NCBI GenBank assembly: GCA_006738865.1
Contig: AP019701.1
Coordinates: 2,538,001 to 2,602,000, forward strand
Reading direction: 5' to 3'
Origin: Allostella sp. ATCC 35155
GTDB taxonomy: Bacteria > Pseudomonadota > Alphaproteobacteria > ATCC43930 > Allostellaceae
Length of the DNA: 64,000 nucleotides
How positions within the stretch are numbered: position 1 is the stretch's first letter; every line of letters starts with the position of its first letter. Under the pieces are notes generated by a model. The model did not search any database and had not been told where the DNA came from. It saw nothing but the letters and a program-made list of their open reading frames with translations. Below, piece by piece: positions 1 through 9,116 of the stretch. Position numbers and translations under genes: made by a program.

Positions 1-1323
1 AACGAAAAGCGGCGCGCCGAGACGGTCGTCGTGCCCCGGTCGCTCTTCCCGGACGTCGGGACACCCGACGATGCCGCCCTGGAGGCGACCCTGAAGCGGC
101 TCGAGGACCGGTTCTCGACGCCGGAAATGCGCCGCGCGACCGCGATCGTCCTCAGCCCCGACGCCCTGATGGAGAGCGTCGCCGTCGGGGATGCCGAGGT
201 TGCGGCGGAGTACGAGCGTCGCAAGGCCGAATACACCCGGCCCGAACAGCGCCGGCTGCAGCAGATCCTGGTATCCGACGAGGCGGTCGCCAAGCAGGTG
301 TCCGAGGCCCTGGCGGCGGGTCAGGATTTCGCCACCGTCGCCCGCGACATCGCCAAGCAGGATCCCGCCATGCTCGACATCGGACTGACCGAGCGCGCCG
401 GCCTGCCCGAGGAACTGGCACCCGTGTTCGATACGCCGGTCGGTCAGGCGACCGCGCCGTTGCGCAGCGCGCTCGGCTGGCATGTCGTCCGCGTTGCGGA
501 AATCGTCCCCGAAGCGGTTCGGCCCCTTGCGGAGGTTCGCGACGAGATCGCCCGGTCATTGCGCCGGGACCGCGCGCTCGACGCATTGGCCGACCAGGCG
601 ACCAAGCTCGAGGACGCGCTCGCCGGCGGCGCCGGCATGGACGAGGCCGCCGCCGCGGTCGGCGTCGCGCCGCTCGCCCTGCCGCCGCTCGACCGCCAGG
701 GCCGGGGCGCCGACGGACAGCCGGTCACGCCGCTGCCCGGCGGCCCGGAACTGCCCCGGATCGCCTTCGACACCGCCAGCGGGGAGACCGCCCCGCTGGT
801 CGAGATGCCCGAGGGCGGCTACCTCGTCGTCCATGTCGACGAGGTGATCCAGCCCCGCATCCGGCGCCTGGAGGAGGTTCGCGACGCGGTGGCCCAGGCC
901 TGGACCGAGCAGCAGCAGGCCGAAGCCGCCGACAAGCTGGCCGACGAGATCCTGGCCGCGGTCAAGGCCGGCCGGAGCTTGGCCGAGGCGGTCGCCGATC
1001 GCAGCCTCGAGGTCAAGCCGGTGGGCCCGTTCACCCGGGCCGGCGGCCGTGAGGCGGTGCCCCTGCCCCAGTCGGCCGTGACGGCACTGTTCGCCGGGCC
1101 GGTCGGAACGGCCGCAAAGGGCCCCGTCGGCGAGGGTGTGGCGGTCGGCGTGCTGACGGCGATCGAGCCCGTCGATCCGGCCCAGGATCAGGCCGCCGTC
1201 GATACCCTGCGGGAGACGCTGGAGCGCGACATCGCGGCCGAGCTCGGCCAGGAACTGAGCCAGGCCCTGCGCGGCCGCGTCCCCGTCGAGATCGATCGCG
1301 CCGCGATCGACCGCCTGCTCTAG
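1..1323 (+). CDS. ppiD: Peptidyl-prolyl cis-trans isomerase, PpiD/SurA type (5' end missing)
   Basis: The reading frame is open from base 1, so the gene starts before the window and only its C-terminal part of about 440 residues is present. After a linker, residues roughly 70-165 of the visible protein form a parvulin rotamase domain (QILVSDE, then GWHVVRV). A second, weaker parvulin-like segment follows. PpiD proteins are inner-membrane-anchored periplasmic chaperones that assist outer-membrane protein folding; the N-terminal membrane anchor would lie outside the window. The stop codon is 11 bp before trpE, so the two are probably co-transcribed, as is common in alphaproteobacteria. The assignment to PpiD instead of a SurA-like protein rests on this context. 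Confidence 0.85.
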   Translation, partial: NEKRRAETVVVPRSLFPDVGTPDDAALEATLKRLEDRFSTPEMRRATAIVLSPDALMESVAVGDAEVAAEYERRKAEYTRPEQRRLQQILVSDEAVAKQVSEALAAGQDFATVARDIAKQDPAMLDIGLTERAGLPEELAPVFDTPVGQATAPLRSALGWHVVRVAEIVPEAVRPLAEVRDEIARSLRRDRALDALADQATKLEDALAGGAGMDEAAAAVGVAPLALPPLDRQGRGADGQPVTPLPGGPELPRIAFDTASGETAPLVEMPEGGYLVVHVDEVIQPRIRRLEEVRDAVAQAWTEQQQAEAADKLADEILAAVKAGRSLAEAVADRSLEVKPVGPFTRAGGREAVPLPQSAVTALFAGPVGTAAKGPVGEGVAVGVLTAIEPVDPAQDQAAVDTLRETLERDIAAELGQELSQALRGRVPVEIDRAAIDRLL

Positions 1324-1334
1324 GGTCGGCCGCC

Positions 1335-2840
1335 ATGGAGGCATCCCCGCAGTTCGACGCGTTCTCGGTCGCCTACGAGGCGGGACGGCCGCAGGTCGTG
1401 TGGTGCGACTTCGTGGCCGACCTGGAGACGCCGGTGTCGGCCTTCCTCAAGATGGCCGACCGGCAGCCGCTGAGCTTCCTCTTCGAGTCCGTGGAAGGCG
1501 GTGCGGTGCGGGGCCGCTATTCCGTGATCGGGCTGAAGCCCGACCTCGTCTGGCGCTACCGCGACGGCGTGGCCGAGATCAACCGGTCGGCGCGCTTCGA
1601 CCGCGATGCCTTTTCCGCCATGGACATGGGCGGGCTGGAGGCGCTGCGCGCCGTCGTCGAGGAATCGCAGATCGCCCTGCCGCCCGAATTGCCGCCCATG
1701 GCGGCCGGGGTGTTCGGCTATCTCTCCTACGACATGGTCCGGCTGATGGAACGCCTGCCGGACAAGAACCCCAACACCTTGGGGGTGCCGGATTCGATCT
1801 TCGTCCGGCCGACGATCGTCGCCATCTTCGACAACATCCTCGATCGCGTGACGCTGGTGACGCCGGTCTGGCCGGAGGGTGGGATCGCCGCGCGGGCCGC
1901 CTACGACCGGGCGCGCGAACGCCTCTCCGACGTGCTGGCCGATCTCGAACGCAGCCTGCCGCATCGCCGCGAGCCGGCGGCCGCCGCCGGGGAAATGCCC
2001 CAGCCGACCTCCAACATGCCGCCCGAGCGCTTCAAGTGGATGGTCGAACGCTGCAAGGAGTACATCCGCGCCGGCGACGCCTTCCAGGTCGTCCCGTCCC
2101 AGCGCTTCCAGGCCCCCTTCCGACTGCCGCCGATCGCGCTCTACCGCGCGCTGCGCCGGCTCAATCCCTCGCCCTTCCTCTTCTACCTCGATTTCGACGG
2201 TTTCGCCGTGGTCGGCTCCAGCCCCGAGATCCTGGTGCGCCTGCGCGACGGCACGGTGACCATCCGGCCGCTCGCCGGCACCCGCCGCCGCGGCGCCGAC
2301 GCGGCCGAGGACCAGGCGCTGGCCGCCGAACTGCTGGCCGACCCCAAGGAGCGGGCCGAGCATCTGATGCTGCTCGATCTCGGCCGCAACGACGTCGGAC
2401 GGGTGTCGCAGATCGGCTCCGTCGCGGTGAAGGAGCAGTTCGCGATCGAGTTCTATTCCCACGTCATGCATATCTCCTCGCATGTCGAGGGACGCATCTC
2501 GCCGGACTACGATGCGCTCTCCGCGCTCGTCGCCGGGTTCCCGGCCGGCACCGTGTCGGGGGCGCCCAAGGTGCGCGCCATGGAGATCATCGAGGAGGTC
2601 GAGGAGGAGCGTCGGGGCATCTATGCCGGCTGCGTCGGCTATTTCTCCGCCAACGGCTCGATGGACACCTGCATCGCGCTGCGCACCGCCGTGGTCAAGG
2701 ACGGCACCATGTATGTCCAGGCCGGCGGCGGCGTGGTCGCCGACAGCGATCCGGAATCGGAATACCAGGAGACGGTGAACAAGGCCCGCGCCCTCTTCCG
2801 CGCGGCCGAAGAGGCCGTCCGCTTCGCCCGGCGGGGATAG
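1335..2840 (+). CDS. trpE: Anthranilate synthase component I
   Basis: This 501-residue protein converts chorismate and ammonia (from TrpG) to anthranilate, the first step of tryptophan synthesis. The N-terminal regulatory half carries the LFES version of the feedback-binding motif (about residue 50). The C-terminal half is the chorismate-binding domain with PLAGTRRRG, DLGRNDVGRV and TVSGAPKVRAMEII. Length is normal for an unfused TrpE, unlike the fused TrpEG of many Rhizobiales. It starts 11 bp after the ppiD stop, leaving no room for a leader-peptide attenuator. It is separated from trpG by two genes on the opposite strand, so it cannot be in the trpGDC transcript. Confidence 0.97.
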   Translation: MEASPQFDAFSVAYEAGRPQVVWCDFVADLETPVSAFLKMADRQPLSFLFESVEGGAVRGRYSVIGLKPDLVWRYRDGVAEINRSARFDRDAFSAMDMGGLEALRAVVEESQIALPPELPPMAAGVFGYLSYDMVRLMERLPDKNPNTLGVPDSIFVRPTIVAIFDNILDRVTLVTPVWPEGGIAARAAYDRARERLSDVLADLERSLPHRREPAAAAGEMPQPTSNMPPERFKWMVERCKEYIRAGDAFQVVPSQRFQAPFRLPPIALYRALRRLNPSPFLFYLDFDGFAVVGSSPEILVRLRDGTVTIRPLAGTRRRGADAAEDQALAAELLADPKERAEHLMLLDLGRNDVGRVSQIGSVAVKEQFAIEFYSHVMHISSHVEGRISPDYDALSALVAGFPAGTVSGAPKVRAMEIIEEVEEERRGIYAGCVGYFSANGSMDTCIALRTAVVKDGTMYVQAGGGVVADSDPESEYQETVNKARALFRAAEEAVRFARRG

Positions 2841-2841
2841 C

Positions 2842-3636
2842 CTACCCCTCGGCGACGACGCTCCAGCGCTCCGGCAGGATATCCGGCGCCTGCCAGGCCG
2901 CCTGATGCCGGGCGAACCATTGCGCCGGCGCGACGACTTCGACGTTGGGCCGCCGCGCAAGCCAGGCCCCCCACCAGGAAAATGAGCTGTTGGCGATAAT
3001 GTGTCCGTCGCACAGGCTCATCACGCAAAGATCCAGCACGTTGCTGCCGGACGCCGACACCCGGAAGCGGGGCCGCTGGAACATCGGCTGGCCCCGGCAC
3101 CAGTCCGGGTCGTCGGAGAAGACAACGACGCTGCGCTCCGGGGCGAAGCGACGCAGCGCCGCCGCATAGTAGGCGCCCTTCAAGACATGGTGTTTCGAGC
3201 TGTTTGCAAGGTAGTCGGTCCGCCGGACGTGCAGGGCGATCGGCCGGTCCAGCCCGTCGATCGCGCGCCGGGCGCGCGCCTGGACCGGATCGCGGAAGGT
3301 GAAATCCACCGCGACCGCGTCCGCCACATGCGCGAAGTACCGCTCGCTCTGAAAAAAGCCGAACAGGCTGACCTCGTCGGGGCAGTTGCGCACCCACTCC
3401 GCGTCGAAGGCCAGGGTCCGTTCCTGGTAGAAGCGCCGGATCTTCCGGCCGCCTCGGGTGACGCTGGGCATGGCGAAGGCATCGAAGAGCTGATGGTTCC
3501 GACGCGAGTCCTCGAACCGGCTGTCGGGAATGCAGATCTCGTAGCCATGAACGGCCGCCACGCCCTTCAGCGCTGCGAACTGGAACATCTGATTGCCGAG
3601 GCGACCAAGGCGACCAAGATGATTGAAGCCGATCAT
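2842..3636 (-). CDS. Glycosyltransferase family 11 (alpha-1,2-fucosyltransferase-like)
   Basis: This 264-residue protein has the GT11 hallmarks: GRLGNQMFQFAAL at the N-terminus (about residues 8-20), the donor-binding motif HVRRTDY in the middle, FSDD, and SSFSWWGAWL near the C-terminus. GT11 enzymes transfer L-fucose from GDP-fucose to galactose in surface glycans, and the acceptor here is unknown. The ATG at 3636 was chosen because the family motif begins a few residues later; the frame is open further upstream but that part is low-complexity and overlaps the deacetylase gene. It ends 1 bp from the trpE stop, tail to tail. Codon use looks less GC-rich than its neighbours, suggesting acquisition. 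No GDP-fucose synthesis genes are in view. Confidence 0.85.
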   Translation of the reverse strand: MIGFNHLGRLGRLGNQMFQFAALKGVAAVHGYEICIPDSRFEDSRRNHQLFDAFAMPSVTRGGRKIRRFYQERTLAFDAEWVRNCPDEVSLFGFFQSERYFAHVADAVAVDFTFRDPVQARARRAIDGLDRPIALHVRRTDYLANSSKHHVLKGAYYAAALRRFAPERSVVVFSDDPDWCRGQPMFQRPRFRVSASGSNVLDLCVMSLCDGHIIANSSFSWWGAWLARRPNVEVVAPAQWFARHQAAWQAPDILPERWSVVAEG

Positions 3637-3691
3637 AGCGGCATGACCTTGCCGGCAAGCAGAGCAAGCGGCAAGCACGAGCGGAGACGCC

Positions 3692-4837
3692 TCAGCGCCG
3701 AGCCTCGGCGATCGGCAGGATGCGGGCGAGGTTGCTGATGGGCACGAGTTGGATGCCGCGGCGCCGGGCCTGCGGCAGCCAGGCGGCCAACGCATCGCGG
3801 GTGCCGGCATGCGGGTGTCCGATCGCGACGGCGAAGCCCTTGCGCCGGGCGACCCGTTCGGTTTCGGCCAGTTTCGCCTCGACCTTGTCGGCGGACTGGT
3901 CATTGTCGAGGAACACGTCGCGGGCGACGAACGGCACGCCCCGCGCCCGCGCCTGGATTTCGGCGACCGTTTCCACGGTCGTGCGCGAATCGAGGAAGAG
4001 AAGGCCGCGCCGCGAGACCTCGTCCATCAGCACGGCCATGGCGCGCGGATCCGCGGTGAAACGACTGCCCATATGGTTGTTGAGGCCGACATGGCCGGAG
4101 ATGCGTCCGAGGCCGTCGGCGATCCGATGGCGCAGGGCATCGGCCGGAAGCACCACCCGAAGCGCCCCGGGACCGGGGTCGACGCTGGCGGCGACCGGCT
4201 CCATCGGCATGTGCACGAGCACCTCGTGGCCGGCGCGGCGCGCCTGCTCCGCCATCCGGGCGACCTCGCCGGCATAGGGCAGGAAGGCCAGCGTCAGCGG
4301 TGCCGGCAGGGCGATGACGGCGTGGCTCCCGCGGCTGTTGGGGCCGAGATCGTCGATGACGATGGCGATGCGCGGCGTTCCCGCAGGCACTGACGGAACC
4401 GCGACGGCGTTGCGGCGCCAGGGCGCCGGATCGGCCGAGGACCGGCCGGGTGTCGGCGGGACGGCGGGACGCGGGGCGGCATGTGGTGGGGGCGCCGGCG
4501 CAGGTTCTGGCGCGGGAAGCGCCGCGACCGCCACAGGCTGCTGCGGTGGATCCCGCGCCACGTCGACGGGTGCCGCCGGCTCGACAATTGGGGTTGGAAC
4601 AGGCGCTGCGATCGGACGATCGCCGGCCGGCGGCGCCGGGCGGGCGCTCCGCACGGTCACCGGCGCTGCCGGCGCGCGCTCGCGGCCGGGCCAGGCCAGC
4701 CAGCTCCCGACCGCGGCGAGGGTGATCGCGACGCCGACGCCGATGCCGACCATCAGGCCGCCCAGGTCCATCCGCCGGCGCGCGGAGCGTGCGGCCGGGC
4801 GGCGGCGGACGGGGCGTTTGACGGTTCGGCTGGCCAT
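3692..4837 (-). CDS. Divergent polysaccharide deacetylase family protein (YibQ-like)
   Basis: This 381-residue protein has a basic cytoplasmic start and one membrane segment at about residues 25-48 ([20 protein letters not shown]). A proline/alanine-rich linker follows to about residue 150, then a divergent polysaccharide deacetylase domain begins with IAIVIDDLG and continues with [31 protein letters not shown] and IGHPHAGT. The domain is probably periplasmic. The family resembles carbohydrate esterases but its substrate is not established. It is divergent from trpG, with 131 bp between the starts, and lies upstream of the fucosyltransferase on the same strand (55 bp gap), so the two may share a transcript. 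Confidence 0.88.
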   Translation of the reverse strand: MASRTVKRPVRRRPAARSARRRMDLGGLMVGIGVGVAITLAAVGSWLAWPGRERAPAAPVTVRSARPAPPAGDRPIAAPVPTPIVEPAAPVDVARDPPQQPVAVAALPAPEPAPAPPPHAAPRPAVPPTPGRSSADPAPWRRNAVAVPSVPAGTPRIAIVIDDLGPNSRGSHAVIALPAPLTLAFLPYAGEVARMAEQARRAGHEVLVHMPMEPVAASVDPGPGALRVVLPADALRHRIADGLGRISGHVGLNNHMGSRFTADPRAMAVLMDEVSRRGLLFLDSRTTVETVAEIQARARGVPFVARDVFLDNDQSADKVEAKLAETERVARRKGFAVAIGHPHAGTRDALAAWLPQARRRGIQLVPISNLARILPIAEARR

Positions 4838-4968
4838 GGGGCGCTTCGGTACGGACGCGGCTCGACTCGGGAAAAAGGGGCCGGATGATAGCGACTGCCG
4901 GCAGCCGCGCCTTCATCGCCGCCACCACCCCGTGCTATAGCATTCCCAGCGGAGGCACTGGCCGGCAG

Positions 4969-5571
4969 ATGTTCCTACTGATCGACAATTACGACAGTTT
5001 CACCTTCAATCTCTGGCACTTCCTGGGCGAACTTGGCGCCGAGGTGGTGGTCCGGCGCAACGACGCCCTGACGGTGGACGAAGCGCTCGGGATGCGACCC
5101 GACGGCGTCGTGATCTCGCCGGGGCCCTGCGATCCGGACCGGGCCGGCATTTGTCTCGACCTCGTCCGGCGCGCCGGACGGATGCCGATCCTCGGCGTTT
5201 GTCTGGGCCATCAGACCATCGGTCAGGCCTATGGCGGGCGCGTGATCCGGGCGCCCGAGCCCATGCACGGCAAGCTGAGCCGCATGCGGCACGATGGAAC
5301 GGGCCTCTTCGCCGGCCTGCCCTCGCCTTTCACGGCGACCCGCTACCACTCCCTGATCGTCGAACGCCAGGGACTGCCGGACGCACTCCAGGTGACGGCG
5401 GAAACCGACGACGGGCTGATCATGGGCCTCGCCCATCGCGAATTGCCCGTCCATGGCGTGCAGTTCCATCCCGAGAGCATCGTGTCGGAATGGGGGCACA
5501 ACATCCTCGGCAACTTCCTTTCGATCGCCACCGGCCGCCCGGTCGTCTGGCCGCGGCCAATCGCGGCATGA
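4969..5571 (+). CDS. trpG: Anthranilate synthase component II (glutamine amidotransferase)
   Basis: This 200-residue class I glutamine amidotransferase supplies ammonia to TrpE. It begins [13 protein letters not shown], carries the nucleophile Cys78 in GVCLGHQ and the catalytic His-Glu in VQFHPESI. The ATG at 4969 was chosen over an upstream in-frame ATG because it matches the conserved N-terminus; GGAGG lies 13 bp before it. A TATAGC element at 4936-4941 is a possible -10 box for the downstream operon. The stop overlaps the trpD start (ATGA). The stand-alone subunit could also serve p-aminobenzoate synthesis. Confidence 0.96.
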   Translation: MFLLIDNYDSFTFNLWHFLGELGAEVVVRRNDALTVDEALGMRPDGVVISPGPCDPDRAGICLDLVRRAGRMPILGVCLGHQTIGQAYGGRVIRAPEPMHGKLSRMRHDGTGLFAGLPSPFTATRYHSLIVERQGLPDALQVTAETDDGLIMGLAHRELPVHGVQFHPESIVSEWGHNILGNFLSIATGRPVVWPRPIAA

Positions 5572-6623
5572 GCGGGCCCGCCGCCGCCACACCCGGCACC
5601 CTCGACCTCAAGCCGTTCATCGCCAGGGTCGCCGCCGGCCAGACGCTGAGCGAGGCCGAGGCCGGGCAGGCGTTCGAGATCATCATGTCGGGCAACGCCA
5701 CCCCCTCGCAGATGGGCGGCTTCCTGATGGCGCTGCGCGTGCGCGGCGAGACGGTCGAGGAGATCGCCGCCGCCGCACGGGTCATGCGCGCGAAGTCGCT
5801 CAAGGTCGCCGCCCCGGCCGACGCGGTCGATACCTGCGGCACCGGCGGCGACGGCACCGGCACCTTCAACGTCTCGACCGGCGCGGCGATCGTCGTCGCC
5901 GCCTGCGGCGTACCGGTCGCCAAGCACGGCAACCGCGCGCTCTCTTCCCGCTCCGGCTCGGCCGACGTGCTGGCGCGCCTCGGGGTCAATCTCGACTGCG
6001 AGATGGCGCTGGTCGAGGAAGCCATCCGCGAGGTCGGAGTGGGCTTCCTCATGGCGCCGCGCCACCACGCGGCCACCCGCCACGTCGCGCCGACCCGGGT
6101 CGAGCTCGGCACCCGTACCGTCTTCAACCTGCTGGGACCGCTGAGCAGCCCGGCCGGCGCACGCCGGCAGCTCATCGGCGTGTTCGCGCAGGAATGGGTG
6201 CGCCCCCTGGCCGAAGTCCTGCAGCGTCTCGGCAGCGAGCGGGTCTGGGTCGTCCATGGCTCCGACGGCAGCGACGAGATGACCACGACCGGTCCGTCGC
6301 ACGTCGCGGAGCTGCGCGACGGAGCCATCCGCACCTTCGAGGTGACGCCCGAGGAAGCCGGCATCTTCCGGGCCAGGCCCTCCGACCTGCGCGGCGGCGA
6401 TCCCGAGACCAATGCCGAAGCGATGCGCGCCATGCTCGGCGGCGCGCCCGGCGCCTTCCGCGACATCGTGCTCTACAACGCGGCCGCCACGCTGATCATC
6501 GCCGGTCGCGCGGACACGCTGCCGGATGGTGTGAAGATCGCCTCGCAAGCCATTGATTCCGGTGCTGCCTTGACGACGCTCGAGGGCCTCGTCGCGATCA
6601 CCAACAAGGGAACCCGCGCGTGA
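5568..6623 (+). CDS. trpD: Anthranilate phosphoribosyltransferase
   Basis: This 351-residue enzyme joins anthranilate to PRPP, giving phosphoribosyl-anthranilate (step 2 of tryptophan synthesis). Family motifs are [12 protein letters not shown] in the helical N-domain, the glycine-rich [13 protein letters not shown] loop, [17 protein letters not shown] and [11 protein letters not shown]. Length is typical. The start ATG overlaps the trpG stop by 4 bp and its own stop overlaps the trpC GTG start by 4 bp, implying translational coupling. Confidence 0.97.
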   Translation: MSGPAAATPGTLDLKPFIARVAAGQTLSEAEAGQAFEIIMSGNATPSQMGGFLMALRVRGETVEEIAAAARVMRAKSLKVAAPADAVDTCGTGGDGTGTFNVSTGAAIVVAACGVPVAKHGNRALSSRSGSADVLARLGVNLDCEMALVEEAIREVGVGFLMAPRHHAATRHVAPTRVELGTRTVFNLLGPLSSPAGARRQLIGVFAQEWVRPLAEVLQRLGSERVWVVHGSDGSDEMTTTGPSHVAELRDGAIRTFEVTPEEAGIFRARPSDLRGGDPETNAEAMRAMLGGAPGAFRDIVLYNAAATLIIAGRADTLPDGVKIASQAIDSGAALTTLEGLVAITNKGTRA

Positions 6624-7429
6624 GCGACGTCCTCTCCCGCATCAACGACGACAAGCGCCGCCACGTCGCCGAGTGCCGGCGCGCGCGGCCACTCGCTGCG
6701 GTCGAGGCTGCAGCCCGCGCGGCCGAGCCGCCACGCGGCTTCGCCCGACGCCTCGCCGCGACCGCTGCGGCCGGGCGCCACGCCCTGATCGCCGAGATCA
6801 AGAAGGCGAGCCCGAGCAAGGGGCTGATCCGGCCGGACTTCGATCCGCCGGCGCTGGCGCGGGCCTATCGCGACGGCGGCGCCGCATGCCTCTCCGTGCT
6901 GACCGACACGCCGTATTTCCAGGGCCGCGACGAGGATCTCGTGGCGGCACGGGCGGCCGTCGACCTGCCGGTGCTGCGCAAGGACTTCATGGTCGACGCG
7001 TACCAGGTGGCCGAAGCGCGGGCCCTGGGCGCCGACTGCATTCTCCTGATCCTGGCGGCGCTCGACGACGCCCTGGCAGGCGAGCTTGCCGAGGCGGCGC
7101 GTGACTGGGGAATGGATGTGCTGATCGAGGTCCATGACGGCGAGGAGCTCGATCGCGCGCTCCGGATGCCGTTCGGGATCGTCGGAATAAACAATCGTAA
7201 TCTCAAGACGTTGGAAGTCGATATTCATACGACGGAAGAGCTTGCGCCACGCGTTCCGGCCGAGCGCTTCCTGGTGGCGGAGAGCGGTCTCTTCACGCCG
7301 GCCGACCTGGAACGGATGGCGGCGGTCGGTGCCCGGGCGTTCCTCATCGGCGAATCGCTCATGCGGCAGGCGGACGTGGCGGCCGCCACCCGGGCGCTGC
7401 TGGCCCGGCCGGGGAGCCGCGCGGCATGA
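6620..7429 (+). CDS. trpC: Indole-3-glycerol phosphate synthase
   Basis: This 269-residue TIM-barrel enzyme converts carboxyphenylamino-deoxyribulose phosphate to indole-3-glycerol phosphate. It shows [48 protein letters not shown] and VAESGLFT. It is the monofunctional form, without a fused TrpF. The GTG start lies inside the trpD stop (GTGA overlap) and the stop overlaps moaC (ATGA). trpF, trpB and trpA are not in this window. Confidence 0.97.
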   Translation: MSDVLSRINDDKRRHVAECRRARPLAAVEAAARAAEPPRGFARRLAATAAAGRHALIAEIKKASPSKGLIRPDFDPPALARAYRDGGAACLSVLTDTPYFQGRDEDLVAARAAVDLPVLRKDFMVDAYQVAEARALGADCILLILAALDDALAGELAEAARDWGMDVLIEVHDGEELDRALRMPFGIVGINNRNLKTLEVDIHTTEELAPRVPAERFLVAESGLFTPADLERMAAVGARAFLIGESLMRQADVAAATRALLARPGSRAA

Positions 7430-7902
7430 GCGGCCTGACCCACTTCGACGCCGAAGGCCGCGCGGTGATGGTCGATGTCTCGGCAAAGGACGAGACCGAC
7501 CGCGTCGCGACCGCCCGTGGCCACGTCCGCATGGCACCGGCCACCCTGGCGCGGATCATGGACCGGGCCGTCGAGAAGGGCGACGTGCTGGCGATCGCCC
7601 GGCTGGCCGGCATCATGGCGAGCAAGCGGACCGCCGACCTCATTCCGCTCTGCCATCCGCTGCCGTTGTCCGCAGTCACCGTCGACCTCCACTGCGAGCC
7701 CGAGCACAACCGTGTCGAGATCACCGCGACCTGCCGCACGCGGGGCCGCACGGGCGTCGAGATGGAGGCGATGACGGCCGTCACCGTCGCTGCGCTCACC
7801 GTCTACGACATGTGCAAGGCGGTCGACCGGGCGATGGTCATCGGAGAGGTTCGCCTGACGCACAAGTCTGGCGGTAAATCCGGTACTTACGAGGCATTGT
7901 GA
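7426..7902 (+). CDS. moaC: Cyclic pyranopterin monophosphate synthase
   Basis: This 158-residue protein acts in molybdenum cofactor synthesis, converting 3',8-cyclo-7,8-dihydro-GTP (made by MoaA) to cyclic pyranopterin monophosphate. Typical motifs are [31 protein letters not shown] and [11 protein letters not shown]. Length matches the family. It overlaps trpC by 4 bp and is followed directly by moeA, so this cofactor pair rides on the tryptophan transcript. No moaA is present nearby. Confidence 0.97.
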   Translation: MSGLTHFDAEGRAVMVDVSAKDETDRVATARGHVRMAPATLARIMDRAVEKGDVLAIARLAGIMASKRTADLIPLCHPLPLSAVTVDLHCEPEHNRVEITATCRTRGRTGVEMEAMTAVTVAALTVYDMCKAVDRAMVIGEVRLTHKSGGKSGTYEAL

Positions 7903-9116
7903 TGATTTCGGTTGAGGAGGCCCGCAACCGGGTTCTCGCCGGGATTCAGCCACTGCCGGCCGAACAGGTGGTGCTGACGGACGCGCTCGGGCGGGTGCTG
8001 GCCGAAGATCTGGTGGCCCGGACGACCCAGCCGCCGGCCGCCGTCTCGGCGATGGATGGCTGGGCCGTCCGTGCAGAGGACGTCGCCACGGTGCCGGCCC
8101 GCCTGCGGATCACCGGCTACGTCGCGGCCGGACGTCCGTTCGACGGCGCCGTCGGTCCCGGAGAGGCCGCCCGGATCTTCACCGGCGCCCCGGTGCCGGC
8201 GGGAGCCGATGCCATCGTCATCCAGGAGGATGCGGACCGCGACGGGGATTTCGTTCGCGTCCGCGAGGGTGCGACGGCCGGTCGCTATGTCCGGCCGGCC
8301 GGTCTGGACTTCCGGGCCGGCGATGTCGGCGCCCGCGCCGGCAGCCGCGTCGGTCCCCGTCTCGTCGGCCTGGCCGCAGCGATGAACGTGCCCTGGCTGA
8401 AGGTGCACCGGCGGCCGCGCGTCGCGATCCTGCCGACGGGCGACGAGATCGTCATGCCGGGCGAGCCCATCGCGCCCGGCCAGATCGTGAGTTCGAACGC
8501 ATTGGCGCTGGCCGCCTTCGTGCGCCAGATGGGCGGCGAGCCGATCGACCTCGGGATCGCCCGCGACGACCGCGCCTCGCTCGTCGCGCTGGCCGAGGGC
8601 GCGCGCGGCGCGGACCTGCTGGTCACGACGGGTGGCGCATCGGTCGGCGAGCATGACCTCGTCCGCAGCGTGCTCGGCGAGGCAGGACTCCAGCTCGATT
8701 TCTGGCAGATCGCCATGCGCCCGGGAAAGCCGCTGATGTTCGGCGCCCTGCGCGGCACGCCGATGCTGGGGCTGCCGGGCAACCCCGTCTCGGCACTCGT
8801 CTGCGCGGTCCTGTTCCTGCGTCCGGCGATGGCCAGGCTGGCCGGCCTCGAGGATCCCGGGTCGATCGAGGAGACGGCCGTGCTCGGGGCCGATCTCGGC
8901 GCCAACGACCGGCGCGAGGACTATCTCCGGGCGAGGCTGGAGCCCGGAACCGACGGGCGTCTCCTCGCCTGCCCTTTCCCGACCCAGGACAGCTCCAACC
9001 TGGCGCGTCTGGCCGCGGCCGACTGCCTCGTCGTCCGCGCGCCGCACGCGCCGCCGGCCCGGTGCGGCGATCCCGTCCGCATCGTGCGGCTCGGCACCGC
9101 CTTCGGCGGCCTATGA
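7902..9116 (+). CDS. moeA: Molybdopterin molybdenumtransferase
   Basis: This 404-residue protein inserts molybdate into adenylated molybdopterin, the last common step of Moco synthesis. It shows SAMDGWAVRAEDV, GAPVPAGADAIVIQED, ILPTGDEIV, TTGGASVGEHDLV, MRPGKPLMFG and GLPGNPVSALVC, followed by the small C-terminal beta domain. ATG at 7902 shares one base with the moaC stop (TGATG); a GTG at 7899 is an alternative that would add one residue. It overlaps mepA by 4 bp (ATGA). Confidence 0.96.
   Translation: MISVEEARNRVLAGIQPLPAEQVVLTDALGRVLAEDLVARTTQPPAAVSAMDGWAVRAEDVATVPARLRITGYVAAGRPFDGAVGPGEAARIFTGAPVPAGADAIVIQEDADRDGDFVRVREGATAGRYVRPAGLDFRAGDVGARAGSRVGPRLVGLAAAMNVPWLKVHRRPRVAILPTGDEIVMPGEPIAPGQIVSSNALALAAFVRQMGGEPIDLGIARDDRASLVALAEGARGADLLVTTGGASVGEHDLVRSVLGEAGLQLDFWQIAMRPGKPLMFGALRGTPMLGLPGNPVSALVCAVLFLRPAMARLAGLEDPGSIEETAVLGADLGANDRREDYLRARLEPGTDGRLLACPFPTQDSSNLARLAAADCLVVRAPHAPPARCGDPVRIVRLGTAFGGL

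Noticed and set aside
1324-1334. trp attenuator or leader peptide before trpE
   Set aside because: Only 11 bp separate ppiD and trpE, too short for an attenuator. No Trp-rich short frame is present before trpG either.
1320-2960. A 546-codon minus-strand frame opposite trpE
   Set aside because: Antisense shadow of trpE with no ribosome site or family motif.
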